Origin: Hungatella_A sp034142505 | GTDB taxonomy: Bacteria; Bacillota; Clostridia; Lachnospirales; Lachnospiraceae | Length of the DNA stretch: 64,000 nucleotides | Direction of reading: 5' to 3' | Assembly (NCBI GenBank): GCA_034142505.1 | Contig: JAWZDV010000092.1 | Location: 1 to 64,000, forward strand | Made by a program: the position numbers and the translations under genes | Notes under the pieces: model-generated | What the model was told of the DNA's origin: nothing | Database searches by the model: none | Seen by the model: only the letters and a program-made list of their open reading frames with translations | Part shown: one piece after another, positions 1 to 8,530 of the stretch | Layout: each line of letters starts with the position of its first letter | Position numbering within the stretch: position 1 is the stretch's first letter

Positions 1-195
1 TTTGATGAAACCTGGGCGCGAGTTTGGTCTCCTGAATCTTGTCCAAAGCCGTTTCACGGGGCCTTAGTGATTCCCCCTCCGAAGCCAGCGTTCGCCTCCC
101 CCAGCCCCATTCCCCTCACGAACGAATGCACCTCACCTCCCGCATCTTCTCTCCCCAAACTTCAGAAAACACCACTACATAAATGGACTCCCTCT

Positions 196-2325
196 TTAAA
201 TCTGTCTTACAGGAATCACAACCATTTCATGCTCCTCCAGCAACTTGATTGTCATACGAAATCCCGAAACCTCATTCTGAATGGAAATACTCTCTTCCGA
301 TACGAAACCAACCGTTGTCCTCTCCTCCGTCTCATATCCCTGCACCATCACTTCCACAGGACCCGTAGGCAGATTCTCCGTCACCGTTCCAACCGGGCCA
401 TCGCATCCGCACAAATTGACCAGATGAATAATCAGGCTGTCCCCCTGGATATAGGCATCGCAATGAATATGCCCCGTTCCCGACACAGTAACCGGAAACC
501 GATTTCCCGCGGCATATCGCACCGCACCGGCCAGCAGTCTGCCATGATCCGGTATCCGGTACTGGCCATATGAACGGTCCACATCAGCCGCCAAATACAC
601 AATTCTGGCTCCCCTCTCCGTAATTCCAGCGAAAATTGTCCCTGTATCCTCCTGCTCCTCCCGAATCCACGCATGTTCCGGCGGATAGATGGGAAAGGAC
701 GGGATAAAGGAACTAATCTGCTTCAAGCTGCCTTCCGATACCACTCTATGTACCACTCCCCCCATCGGCAGAATCGAGGTATCCTCAAAACCATCAAATA
801 TCTCGTGTCTCAATGCAGGAAGTCTGATATAATTATGGGCTTCATGAGTCATCCAGTTTTCTTCCGGCAGATCTGCCGTTTCCCCGCGTCCCTCTTCCCT
901 GGTAAGTCCAAGATACGTCCAAAGCCTCCCCTGTTCCGCCAGTGGTTCTCCATCCTCATCTCTTGTACCAGTAACCCCACTCATAACCAAACCAGTTCCA
1001 CGTTCCAGACACGCGATAATACTGTCCTCCTGATCCGGGCTCAATATCGCTACCGACGGAAGAATCAACGCACGGAACCTGCCGGCATATCGTTTAATAT
1101 CGTCGGCATGAACAGGCGCAAACGGAATCCCAGCCCTGGATAGCGCCATGGCGAACCCCAGAAACGGATACCGGCACCGCTCCCTCGCCTTATCCCGTCC
1201 ATAATAAATGGCGCTTTCCTGATTCCATACCAGTCCTACAACCGCCAGATTTCTTCTATTGTGGAGATACGTCATATGGTTCCGGCACCAGGCAAAAATA
1301 TCCTTGGAAATCTGTAATTTCCTCTTGTCCTGCACTCCCCCTCCCACAAAATGGTACCACGGGGAAATGCCGCCGCTGATGCCGGAAATCATCCATTTGC
1401 GGGTCTCCTGCTTCTCACCGCTGGAGAGCCGGAATGTGCGCAGCCCTTTGTAGTAGTGGGCCATGCTTTCAGCTACCACCGTCTCTTCCGAGGAAGCCAT
1501 CTTCAAAAGACTGCCGTTCCAGGAATTCTGTTCAAAAGGGCTGTACCGGTCTCTGGACTGCTGATCGCAGAAGATAAACGGCGTATTTTCTAAAATCTTT
1601 TTTATATCATAAAAACGGCCTCCGGTATCAAACGGGTCGGAGCAGATCATCCCAAACCACCGGCAGGTCCCCCCGCTGGCATCCAAGGTCACCTGATTAA
1701 AATAGTTCCAATTTTCCATCCGCGTCTCATAGCCGAAGCGAATCCATTTCCGGTATACCGGGTCCTCCCAATCGGTCTTTTCCGGTAGTTCCAGCCCATA
1801 TCTCCTCCGAAACTCCGCTTTGCACCGCTCACAGTAACAAATAGTACCGCTCCCCAGGCCGGCCCAGCTGTTGTCCGCGAAACCATCCGGCCCAAAGCGT
1901 TCAATCACTTCCCGGAAAACCTCGGGAACAAATTCATGATAATAGCCACCGTTGGCACAAGCTACGTACCTTCCCTGGGAGAGAATCGGCTTCCCCATCC
2001 GGTCCACACAGTACCATTCCGGATGTTTCTCATAAAGATCACCTGTGGTTGTCTGAATATCCATTCTGGCGATCACCCGCAGCCCGGCCTCCCTCGCCGC
2101 CCGGTTCCAGACATCAAAATAATCCCCCTCCAGAAACTTCGCCCGATACTGCCCTTCCTTCTTACTGCAGTAGTAACTGACAATTCCCCCGCAATTGATG
2201 ATAATTCCCTGGACTCCTGTCTCTTTCCAATAATTCTTCCAAACATTCAAATCACAGCTGACAGGATCATCCTCCGTTAAATTCGTCTGCCCCCAAAGAA
2301 GCGTATTCCGATACCACAACTCCAT
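196..2325 (-). CDS. GHL6-type putative glycoside hydrolase with beta-galactosidase trimerisation-like domain
   Basis: This 709-residue protein has no signal peptide and is probably cytoplasmic. The first ~330 residues look like a TIM-barrel of the hypothetical glycosyl hydrolase 6 class: it starts with a WGQTNLTEDDP segment and contains a DGFADNSW motif followed by a paired-cysteine segment (CYCERCKAEF). Residues ~370-600 resemble the beta-galactosidase trimerisation (glutamine-amidotransferase-like) fold, with ALILPSVAILSPDQ. The start is supported by GGGAGGAGAAGGG just before ATG. It lies 16 bp after the CdaR regulator gene and is probably co-transcribed with it. The substrate cannot be read from sequence; an oligosaccharide or glycoside is inferred. 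The family assignment is from memory of motifs. Confidence 0.72.
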   Translation of the reverse strand: MELWYRNTLLWGQTNLTEDDPVSCDLNVWKNYWKETGVQGIIINCGGIVSYYCSKKEGQYRAKFLEGDYFDVWNRAAREAGLRVIARMDIQTTTGDLYEKHPEWYCVDRMGKPILSQGRYVACANGGYYHEFVPEVFREVIERFGPDGFADNSWAGLGSGTICYCERCKAEFRRRYGLELPEKTDWEDPVYRKWIRFGYETRMENWNYFNQVTLDASGGTCRWFGMICSDPFDTGGRFYDIKKILENTPFIFCDQQSRDRYSPFEQNSWNGSLLKMASSEETVVAESMAHYYKGLRTFRLSSGEKQETRKWMISGISGGISPWYHFVGGGVQDKRKLQISKDIFAWCRNHMTYLHNRRNLAVVGLVWNQESAIYYGRDKARERCRYPFLGFAMALSRAGIPFAPVHADDIKRYAGRFRALILPSVAILSPDQEDSIIACLERGTGLVMSGVTGTRDEDGEPLAEQGRLWTYLGLTREEGRGETADLPEENWMTHEAHNYIRLPALRHEIFDGFEDTSILPMGGVVHRVVSEGSLKQISSFIPSFPIYPPEHAWIREEQEDTGTIFAGITERGARIVYLAADVDRSYGQYRIPDHGRLLAGAVRYAAGNRFPVTVSGTGHIHCDAYIQGDSLIIHLVNLCGCDGPVGTVTENLPTGPVEVMVQGYETEERTTVGFVSEESISIQNEVSGFRMTIKLLEEHEMVVIPVRQI

Positions 2326-2341
2326 CCCTTCTCCTCCCCTT

Positions 2342-3463
2342 TCATCCTTCCCGGATTCGTTTTAAATAATAGTATAAGCCTTCCATAAACTCCCTGTCCC
2401 CATTATAAATCAAGGGATTCATGTTCAACCGCTCCCTGATTTTATCCAGACGGTATACCAAGGTATTTTTATGGATGTGAAGACATTCGCTGGCCTTAAT
2501 CAGATTGTAATCTTTGTCAATCAATACCTCCATGGTCTCCATGTAATTGCCGATTACCTTCTCCCCCATCTGTTTCCCCAAAACCCCGTATATCGTATCC
2601 AGCTCCCGAAGCGGAGCCTCAGATTCCAAAAATTTCACCACATAATCATAAAAATAAAAACTTCCTGTTTTTCTGATATTTCTCTGCATCCACTCGCAAT
2701 CATATACCGCCTGCCGATAAGAAGAAAAATCATTCTGCGCCGGTCCAAAATACAAGCTGTACCGGATGTTCCGCCCTCTCATCTGATGTAAAAATTCACT
2801 TAGAAACTGAGCCATGACATACTTGTACTCCTGCATAAACTGTTTCGCGGGACAGTCCACAGTCTTAAACAGAATGATCCATCCTTCTTTCGTAACCTCC
2901 ATCAGGTCCTGGTCCGTGAACCTCTCCCCATCCGTCAGATACTGCTGCAGCTCCCGGATTGTCTCCCTCCCCGCGTCCATTTCAATCAAAACAGGAATCC
3001 TCAGCCTGTCCTCCGCAATCTGCAGCGCCTCCGAATACCGGTAAACCTCTTCCCTGTGAAATGGCTCGTGAAACAGCAGGGAAAGAAAGTGGTCCCGGTC
3101 CGTGCGCCCTCCGGCCGGCTCCCGCGCGGCAGATTCATATTCCAGTATCAGCTGTAACGCCAGCTTCACGCCCTGTACCATATCAAGAATCATGCCGCCA
3201 TCACCGGTGATCCGGAGTACCGCCTGTCTCTTGCCGACGTCAGGCACCGACAGATAAGCCTCTGCCTCCCCTTTAGTATGCTCCTTTGGCATGATATCCA
3301 TATTAGTGCGGAACACATTCCGGGCGTTTTGGTCCTCGTACCCAATGCGGTCCATCAAACGTCCGGCTATCACGATCCCGTCCAGCCCAATCAGTTCCAT
3401 ATTGGTAAATGTGGTGTAGCTTGCAAGCTTCTCTATCACTTTTTCGGCTAGTATTTTATCCAT
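2342..3463 (-). CDS. CdaR-family sugar-diacid-type transcriptional regulator
   Basis: This is a 373-residue regulator of the CdaR/PucR type. Residues ~3-135 match the putative sugar-diacid recognition domain (start LAEKVIEKLASYTTFTNMEL, then a GIVIAGRLMDRIG segment). The last ~60 residues carry the PucR-type helix-turn-helix, with the ASECLHIHKNTLVYRLDKI pattern. Proteins of this family usually activate uptake or catabolism of sugar acids or glycosides. It precedes the GHL6-type hydrolase by 16 bp and probably controls it. It is divergent from an IclR gene, and its promoter is a perfect TTGACA-17-TATAAT. Confidence 0.85.
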   Translation of the reverse strand: MDKILAEKVIEKLASYTTFTNMELIGLDGIVIAGRLMDRIGYEDQNARNVFRTNMDIMPKEHTKGEAEAYLSVPDVGKRQAVLRITGDGGMILDMVQGVKLALQLILEYESAAREPAGGRTDRDHFLSLLFHEPFHREEVYRYSEALQIAEDRLRIPVLIEMDAGRETIRELQQYLTDGERFTDQDLMEVTKEGWIILFKTVDCPAKQFMQEYKYVMAQFLSEFLHQMRGRNIRYSLYFGPAQNDFSSYRQAVYDCEWMQRNIRKTGSFYFYDYVVKFLESEAPLRELDTIYGVLGKQMGEKVIGNYMETMEVLIDKDYNLIKASECLHIHKNTLVYRLDKIRERLNMNPLIYNGDREFMEGLYYYLKRIREG

Positions 3464-3507
3464 TGTCCCTTTCTTTCATTTTCCGTTACTATATTTTATT
3501 TATTAAA

Positions 3508-3536
3508 ATTATATATCAATATATAAAACCTGTCAA
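3508..3536 (-). promoter_or_regulatory. Consensus sigma-A promoter of the cdaR-hydrolase operon
   Basis: On the minus strand TTGACA (3531-3536) and TATAAT (3508-3513) are separated by exactly 17 bp. It lies 45 bp before the regulator's start codon in the AT-rich divergent region. Confidence 0.75.
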
Positions 3537-3578
3537 CATTTTAACGATAAATTACTATCCTATTTTGCAGATCCTGTT

Positions 3579-3618
3579 GAAATAGATTGAAATTCTATTT
3601 CGGATATATTATTATAAT
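3579..3618 (+). promoter_or_regulatory. Promoter and palindromic operator of the iclR gene
   Basis: GAAATAGA (3579-3586) and TCTATTTC (3594-3601) form a perfect 8-bp inverted repeat with a 7-bp spacer. The spacer holds TTGAAA (3587-3592), which pairs with TATTAT (3610-3615) at 17 bp as a sigma-A promoter. The palindrome brackets the -35 element, the geometry expected for IclR autorepression. The assignment to IclR is inference. Confidence 0.5.
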
Positions 3619-3646
3619 TTTAAATATCAAAACACCGGAGGTTTTT

Positions 3647-4441
3647 ATGAAATCAGGAGATGCTGTTTCCAGCAACCAGTCATCAGATAAATTATTGAAA
3701 CTGCTAGAGTTTTTATCCACCCAGGGAGACCCCCTCAGGCTGATTGATATCGCCAAGGCCCTGGATATGAACAGCAGCACTGTGCTGCGTTTTCTGACCA
3801 CACTGATCAACAACGATTACGTGGCCCAGGAGCCTGAGACATCCAAATACTATTTGACCTACAAACTCTGCGCCTTAGGCCAGCAGATTAAAAGCCACAA
3901 ACAACTGTCCACCACCACCGCCCCCTATTTGCAGGAGCTGGCCAAAACCGTGGGGGAAACCTGCTGCCTGGCCATCAACCAGAACAATCAGGTAGTCTAC
4001 ATTGACGTGGTGGAATCGCCCGGCCAGATCGTCAAGGCCATGCAGCGGATCGGCAATATCGCCCCTCTCCACTGCACCGGTATCGGCAAGCTCCTTCTGA
4101 CTAACTACACGGAAGAACAGATTGACACCTTAGTAAACCATGTGGGTCTGGCAAAATACACGGAGAAGACCCTCACCACAAAAGAAGCATTACTAAAAGA
4201 ACTGGAAGAAGTCAAAGCAAAGGGATACGCCTATGACAACGAGGAATGCGAAATCGGAACACGCTGTATCTCATTTCCCATCTACGATTATTCCGACAAA
4301 GTCATCGCCGGTTTCAGTGTAACAGGCCCCTCCATCCGGCTCAATGATGAATTTTTTGACCAATGGATTCCCACCTTACACGCCTTATCACTTAAGCTGT
4401 CCCATCTTTTTGGGTACCAGAATCTGTCCTGCAGAAATTAA
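3647..4441 (+). CDS. IclR-family transcriptional regulator
   Basis: This is a 264-residue IclR-type regulator. Residues ~10-65 are the winged helix-turn-helix (KLLEFLSTQGDPLRLIDIAK, then MNSSTVLRFLTTLINNDYV). The rest is the IclR effector-binding domain, with CCLAINQNNQVVYIDVVESP, LHCTGIGKLLL and GYAYDNEECEIGTRCISFP. The frame is open for 20 codons further upstream, but GGAGG precedes the ATG at 3647 with good spacing, so that start was chosen. It is divergent from the cdaR-hydrolase operon and may control it; the effector is unknown. Confidence 0.9.
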   Translation: MKSGDAVSSNQSSDKLLKLLEFLSTQGDPLRLIDIAKALDMNSSTVLRFLTTLINNDYVAQEPETSKYYLTYKLCALGQQIKSHKQLSTTTAPYLQELAKTVGETCCLAINQNNQVVYIDVVESPGQIVKAMQRIGNIAPLHCTGIGKLLLTNYTEEQIDTLVNHVGLAKYTEKTLTTKEALLKELEEVKAKGYAYDNEECEIGTRCISFPIYDYSDKVIAGFSVTGPSIRLNDEFFDQWIPTLHALSLKLSHLFGYQNLSCRN

Positions 4442-4454
4442 ATTTTGACATAAA

Positions 4455-4493
4455 AGCGGCATAATCGTCACTTCCCATGACGACTATGCCGCT
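4455..4493. terminator. Bidirectional terminator between iclR and htpG
   Basis: AGCGGCATAATCGTCA and TGACGACTATGCCGCT form a long stem with a 7-nt loop and one internal mismatch, placed between convergent genes. The minus-strand side is followed by TTTTATG and the plus side by a short T-containing tail. Confidence 0.75.
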
Positions 4494-4515
4494 CTTACAT
4501 TCCTGATTCACTTGC

Positions 4516-6519
4516 TTACTCCGCAATCATCCCCATAATCTCATTGGTTCTTGCGATAAACTTCGTCATTCTCTCCGGTGTCAAACTACCATGACTCAAA
4601 GATGCCAGATCATACAGCTGCTGGCAGATCTTCTCCGTATTGGCTCCCTCTTCATGAGCCAGCACATACTGTACCAGACTATTATTGGCATTCAGCACCA
4701 GCGTCTCACCGGCCCCGCCGAACATAGACGGGTCCATGCCGTACATATTGTACATCTTCATCATATCCTGCATCCGGCGGCTTTCCTCAGAGACGGTGAT
4801 CATGGAAGCTAACTCCGCATTTTTCAGCTTCTCCACCTTGATCTCCAGCTTGTCATTGCCAAGCGCTTTCTTAAAGGTCTCCGTCAGCTTCTCCGTATCC
4901 GCCTGGAAGGCCTCCGCGCTCTCCTCGGCAACCTCTTCCTTAAACGTATCGGTTACATCCGCGTCAATACGCAGGAATTTAAGTCCCTCGTTCTTCTGCT
5001 CCAGCTGTCCAATAAACGGGCTGTCGATATTATGTCCCATGAGCACCGCGTCCAATCCGGCCTCCTTGAACATATTGATATACTGGCTCTGTTCCTTCTC
5101 ATCCGTCACATAGTAGATGGTATTCTCATGCTTCTCTTTATTCTCATCCAGACAGTCCTGAAGAGTCAGATACTTCTTGTCTAAGTTCTTGAACAGGATA
5201 TAATCCTTCATCTTCTCCTCGAACTTCTCGTCCTTCAGGCAGCCAAATTTGATAAACGGGCTGATATCATCCCAGTATTTCTCATAGGCCTCCCGGTCTG
5301 TCTTGCACATGCCGGACAGCTTGTCAGCCACCTTCTTTGTGATATAATCCGAAATCTTCTTCACAAAGCCATCATTCTGCAGCGCGCTTCTCGATACATT
5401 CAGCGGCAGATCCGGGCAGTCGATCACACCCTTTAACAGCATTAAGAACTCTGGAATCACTTCCTTTATATTGTCCGCAATAAATACCTGGTTGTTAAAT
5501 AGCTTAATCGTTCCCTCCAGGCTGTCATACTCCGTATTGATCTTCGGGAAATACAAAATCCCTTTCAGGTTAAACGGATAATCCATATTCAAATGAATCC
5601 AGAACAGCGGTTCCTTGTAATCCATAAATACCTTGCGGTAGAACGCCTTGTACTCGTCCTCCGTACACTCATTCGGATGCTTGTTCCACAGCGGATTCAC
5701 ATCATTTAACGCCACCGGGCGTTTTAAAATCTTATACTTCTCAGTCGCCGGAGAGATCTCCACAACCTCTTTCTCCCCGTTCTCATTCTCCTTCTCCTCG
5801 GTCTTGGCTTCCTCCACCACAGTCTCCACAATGGTGTCCTTGTCCGTCAGCTCGTCCTTCTCGATGGTCTCATACTGCGGCTCGGCACTGGCATTATCCA
5901 GGAAAATCGGCACCGGCATAAACGCACAGTACTTCTCAATCACTTCTCTGGCCCGGTACTCGTTGGAGAACTCCACACTGTCCTCATTCAAATACAGCGT
6001 AATGGTAGTCCCGGGAACATCCTTCTCCCCGTCTCCCATCTCAAACTCCGTACCGCCCTCAGACTCCCAGTGCACCGGAGCCGCACCCTCCTGGTAAGAC
6101 AAGGTGTCAATCGTCACCCGGTCGGCCACCATAAAGGCCGAGTAGAACCCAAGACCAAAATGTCCGATAATCTGATCTTCATTGGCCTTGTCCTTATACT
6201 TCTCCAGAAAATCCTGGGCGCCGGAAAATGCGATCTGGTTAATATACTCCTCCACCTCATCCGCCGTCATACCGATACCATTGTCCGTAAACCGGATGGA
6301 TTTCTCGTTAGGGTCCACCGTGATCTGAATCTTATACTCCAGATCCTCCGGTTTCGTATACTCTCCCATCAATTCCAGCTTTTTCAGCTTCGTGATGGCA
6401 TCACACCCGTTGGAGATCAACTCCCTGTAAAAAATATCATGGTCAGAATACAGCCATTTTTTAATCACCGGGAAAATATTGTCGCTGCTGATTGATAAAC
6501 TACCTTTTTTCATTGCCAT
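4516..6519 (-). CDS. htpG: Molecular chaperone HtpG (Hsp90)
   Basis: This 667-residue cytosolic ATP-dependent chaperone has the Hsp90 GHKL ATPase at its N-terminus: ELISNGCDA (N-box), DNGIGMT and GHFGLGFYS. The middle client/ATP-lid region (NVSRSALQND, with the catalytic-loop Arg) and the C-terminal dimerisation region follow. AAGGAG sits 8 nt before the ATG at 6519. An in-frame GTG three codons upstream is too close to the ribosome site. The length is near that of other clostridial HtpG proteins. It is transcribed alone from a strong promoter with a CIRCE element just upstream, so HrcA heat-shock control is likely. Confidence 0.97.
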   Translation of the reverse strand: MAMKKGSLSISSDNIFPVIKKWLYSDHDIFYRELISNGCDAITKLKKLELMGEYTKPEDLEYKIQITVDPNEKSIRFTDNGIGMTADEVEEYINQIAFSGAQDFLEKYKDKANEDQIIGHFGLGFYSAFMVADRVTIDTLSYQEGAAPVHWESEGGTEFEMGDGEKDVPGTTITLYLNEDSVEFSNEYRAREVIEKYCAFMPVPIFLDNASAEPQYETIEKDELTDKDTIVETVVEEAKTEEKENENGEKEVVEISPATEKYKILKRPVALNDVNPLWNKHPNECTEDEYKAFYRKVFMDYKEPLFWIHLNMDYPFNLKGILYFPKINTEYDSLEGTIKLFNNQVFIADNIKEVIPEFLMLLKGVIDCPDLPLNVSRSALQNDGFVKKISDYITKKVADKLSGMCKTDREAYEKYWDDISPFIKFGCLKDEKFEEKMKDYILFKNLDKKYLTLQDCLDENKEKHENTIYYVTDEKEQSQYINMFKEAGLDAVLMGHNIDSPFIGQLEQKNEGLKFLRIDADVTDTFKEEVAEESAEAFQADTEKLTETFKKALGNDKLEIKVEKLKNAELASMITVSEESRRMQDMMKMYNMYGMDPSMFGGAGETLVLNANNSLVQYVLAHEEGANTEKICQQLYDLASLSHGSLTPERMTKFIARTNEIMGMIAE

Positions 6520-6559
6520 CTTCAACACTCCTTACGTATTTTTTTCTAAGTTTGTCTTC

Positions 6560-6585
6560 CCGGGAATCTGAACCGGGAATCTGAA
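6560..6585. repeat. Tandem 13-bp duplication in the htpG leader
   Basis: CCGGGAATCTGAA occurs twice head-to-tail (6560-6572 and 6573-6585) between the -10 element and the ribosome binding site of htpG. It is probably a recent slippage duplication. No function is assigned. Confidence 0.8.
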
Positions 6586-6603
6586 TTCGTTCTCATATGG
6601 AGT

Positions 6604-6632
6604 ATTTTAGTACGTGCCAACCCAAAAGTCAA
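6604..6632 (-). promoter_or_regulatory. Sigma-A promoter of htpG
   Basis: On the minus strand TTGACT (6627-6632) and TAAAAT (6604-6609) have a 17-bp spacer. The CIRCE element begins 7 bp upstream of the -35 hexamer. Confidence 0.75.
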
Positions 6633-6639
6633 TAGAAAA

Positions 6640-6666
6640 TTAGCACTCATTTGAATTGAGTGCTAG
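6640..6666. promoter_or_regulatory. CIRCE element (HrcA operator)
   Basis: TTAGCACTC-N9-GAGTGCTAG matches the CIRCE consensus (TTAGCACTC-N9-GAGTGCTAA) at 17 of 18 arm positions. CIRCE is the binding site of the heat-shock repressor HrcA. The only downstream promoter is that of htpG on the minus strand; the plus-strand side is the 3' end of another minus-strand gene. Confidence 0.92.
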
Positions 6667-6680
6667 TAATCTGATCTTGT

Positions 6681-7175
6681 TTAGTTGTAAACCACAAGTC
6701 TTGACTCATTTTCCGGCGCGATCCGGATCACATGTCTGCCAAAATATTTCAACTGATAATTGGGTATTTTTTTATGTTTCATGGATGTCAGGATATCATC
6801 CATATAATTCAGTCCGTAAAAATCCCTGTAATAGTACTGAACAAAAAACTCATTGTCTTCCGTATCGATCCTGAAATGTGAGGAAAATGCCTTCCCATTA
6901 TACTCCGCCTGAATCTCAATCTCATCAGCCGCCATGGACGGGTCTGTTACCACCTCCACATCGGCCCGTTTCACATTGTCTAAAAACACATAGATATTCC
7001 CTGATTCCTGTGGGATCTTCTCCTGCATCACATTCGTCTCCATGGACTCCGCGCCTACTATTTTTTCTTCTCCAAGCTGAAAGGAACTGAATTCCACAAA
7101 GGCCACGCCTCCGCCGATCCCAATCAAAAACAGGCCGGCCAAAAAGGTAATTCCTAAATATTTTCTGATTCCCAT
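6681..7175 (-). CDS. Hypothetical membrane-anchored protein of the PadR/DUF1700 operon
   Basis: This 164-residue protein has one N-terminal membrane segment (YLGITFLAGLFLIGIGGGV), followed by an extracytoplasmic part rich in acidic residues. The start is set by GGAGGTGGAGAAGGT directly before ATG at 7175; the longer open frame upstream overlaps the DUF1700 gene and is rejected. It overlaps the end of the DUF1700 gene by 22 bp, so translation is probably coupled. In related PadR/DUF1700 operons the last gene often encodes a DUF4097-like envelope protein. Similarity here is too weak for me to assert that family. Confidence 0.7.
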   Translation of the reverse strand: MGIRKYLGITFLAGLFLIGIGGGVAFVEFSSFQLGEEKIVGAESMETNVMQEKIPQESGNIYVFLDNVKRADVEVVTDPSMAADEIEIQAEYNGKAFSSHFRIDTEDNEFFVQYYYRDFYGLNYMDDILTSMKHKKIPNYQLKYFGRHVIRIAPENESRLVVYN

Positions 7176-8029
7176 ACCTTCTCCACCTCCTCTTTTTTCT
7201 TTCCATACAGCAGATTCCAGATCAGCCACACAAAGGACACGCCGCAGGCCAGGAACCCGAAAGTCATAATCGTCACGCCAATCAACGGATACCCCTGAAG
7301 CACCATCACCACCAGCACGCCCAGTCCCACAAGAGCCAGACAGTCGCCAATGGCCGCCGGCGCCAGCACAAACAGGAGCACACACAGCCGGAAGCAGAAA
7401 GAAACCAGCCTCACAAGCCATCTTCCAACCGCCCTGCCTCCATTACTTATCTTACTCCACATATCCACCTTACTCCTCTCTCGTACTTCGGTCTCCCGAT
7501 TCTCCCGTTTCGCCCGAAACATCTCCAGAAACGGCTTCCGTTCCTTCACCATCTCCCCGTCCTCTGTCATCACCCGGTCACCGAACGGCAGCCAGTGGAC
7601 CATCACGAGACAACCATGCTTCAATCCGGCTCCCATCCGCTGCAGCAGATGCCAGATGGTCAGGGCAAACATCTTCCCCATCTCCCAGATCACTCCCAGC
7701 AGATGCCACACGCCTCTGCCCGCCGCCTTCAGACCGCTGGCCGCTTTCCGCCCGGCCGCTCCGGCCTTGTCCCCCAGTTCCTCCATGTTCACCAGGGACG
7801 GACGCTTCTCCTCTTTTCCATAGAGCGGATTCACATTGTAGGCGTCCAGAATCTCTTCCGCCAGCTCCTCCAAATCTCCAAAATCCCGGATGGCCTCCTC
7901 CTCACTGAGCCCATTTCCCATCTTCAGCTCAATGTGCTGATCATACTCCCCCAGGATGTCTTCCCTCTCCTGCTCCTTTAATATCTGTAACCGTTTATCC
8001 AAATGCTTTAAGAACTCCGCCTTCGTCAT
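7154..8029 (-). CDS. DUF1700 (HAAS-domain) membrane protein
   Basis: This protein of about 291 residues begins with a helical domain typical of DUF1700/HAAS proteins (FLKHLDKRLQILKEQEREDI, then EEEAIRDFGDLEELAEEIL). It has a basic middle segment and three to four C-terminal membrane helices. The ATG at 8029 has GGAG 10 nt upstream; an earlier GTG is too close. HAAS proteins are usually encoded next to PadR regulators and take part in envelope signalling or stress control. The gene is the second of a three-gene minus-strand operon. Confidence 0.82.
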   Translation of the reverse strand: MTKAEFLKHLDKRLQILKEQEREDILGEYDQHIELKMGNGLSEEEAIRDFGDLEELAEEILDAYNVNPLYGKEEKRPSLVNMEELGDKAGAAGRKAASGLKAAGRGVWHLLGVIWEMGKMFALTIWHLLQRMGAGLKHGCLVMVHWLPFGDRVMTEDGEMVKERKPFLEMFRAKRENRETEVRERSKVDMWSKISNGGRAVGRWLVRLVSFCFRLCVLLFVLAPAAIGDCLALVGLGVLVVMVLQGYPLIGVTIMTFGFLACGVSFVWLIWNLLYGKKKEEVEKVWESENI

Positions 8030-8044
8030 CGCTGTCACTCTCCT

Positions 8045-8383
8045 TTACTTTTTCCCAGAACCCGTGCGGGGGGAATTTTCCTCAATAAACTGATCCACCC
8101 GGTCATGGAACTCTTCCCACTCCGCCTTCAAACTGTCCTTATACAAAACCCCAGCCGCTGTCAGATGATAATACTTCCGCGGCGGCCCCTCCGTCGATTC
8201 CTTCAAATAGGTCTCAAAATAATGCTCATTGGTCAGCCGCTTTAACAGCGGGTAAATGGTCCCCTCATTCACATCGATCACCTTGGACACCTCACTGACC
8301 AGCTCATAGCCGTACATGTCCTTTTTCGTCACCGACATCAGGACAATCAGCTCCAGAACCCCTTTTTTAAACTGCGCATTCAA
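8045..8383 (-). CDS. PadR-family transcriptional regulator
   Basis: This 112-residue PadR winged helix-turn-helix protein begins FKKGVLELIVLMSV and contains MYGYELVSEVSK, NEGTIYPLLKRL and GPPRKYYHLTAAG, the standard PadR pattern. It starts at TTG preceded by AGGTGAT. It is the first gene of the operon with the DUF1700 and anchored proteins and probably represses that operon, as is usual for PadR autoregulation. Confidence 0.9.
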   Translation of the reverse strand: MNAQFKKGVLELIVLMSVTKKDMYGYELVSEVSKVIDVNEGTIYPLLKRLTNEHYFETYLKESTEGPPRKYYHLTAAGVLYKDSLKAEWEEFHDRVDQFIEENSPRTGSGKK

Positions 8384-8424
8384 TATCCCATCACCTGCCT
8401 TATGATCAGCTGTTTCTTACCACT

Positions 8425-8453
8425 ATATTATATCAGGTACTATGTAATGTCAA
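8425..8453 (-). promoter_or_regulatory. Promoter of the padR operon with likely PadR site
   Basis: On the minus strand TTGACA lies at 8448-8453. A TAATAT at 8425-8430 gives 17-bp spacing; a perfect TATAAT at 8427-8432 gives only 15 bp. TACT and AGTA arms flank the -35 region, an imperfect palindrome that could be the PadR operator. Confidence 0.55.
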
Positions 8454-8460
8454 GTACTAA

Positions 8461-8499
8461 AAATAAAATAATAGCTGGGGCATAGAACATGCACCCAGC
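8461..8499 (-). terminator. Rho-independent terminator of tdk
   Basis: On the minus strand GCTGGG-T-GCAT and ATGC-CCCAGC form a stem followed by TATTATTTTATTTTT. It lies 31 bp after the tdk stop codon. Confidence 0.8.
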
Positions 8500-8530
8500 C
8501 AATTCCCGCCGCCAGTCCCATTGCAGGGCC

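Noticed and set aside
67..573. Plus-strand frame at the window start, and any gene in 1-195
   Set aside because: The frame overlaps the glycosidase on the other strand, has no ribosome site and no recognisable domain. The first 195 bases show nothing I can support.
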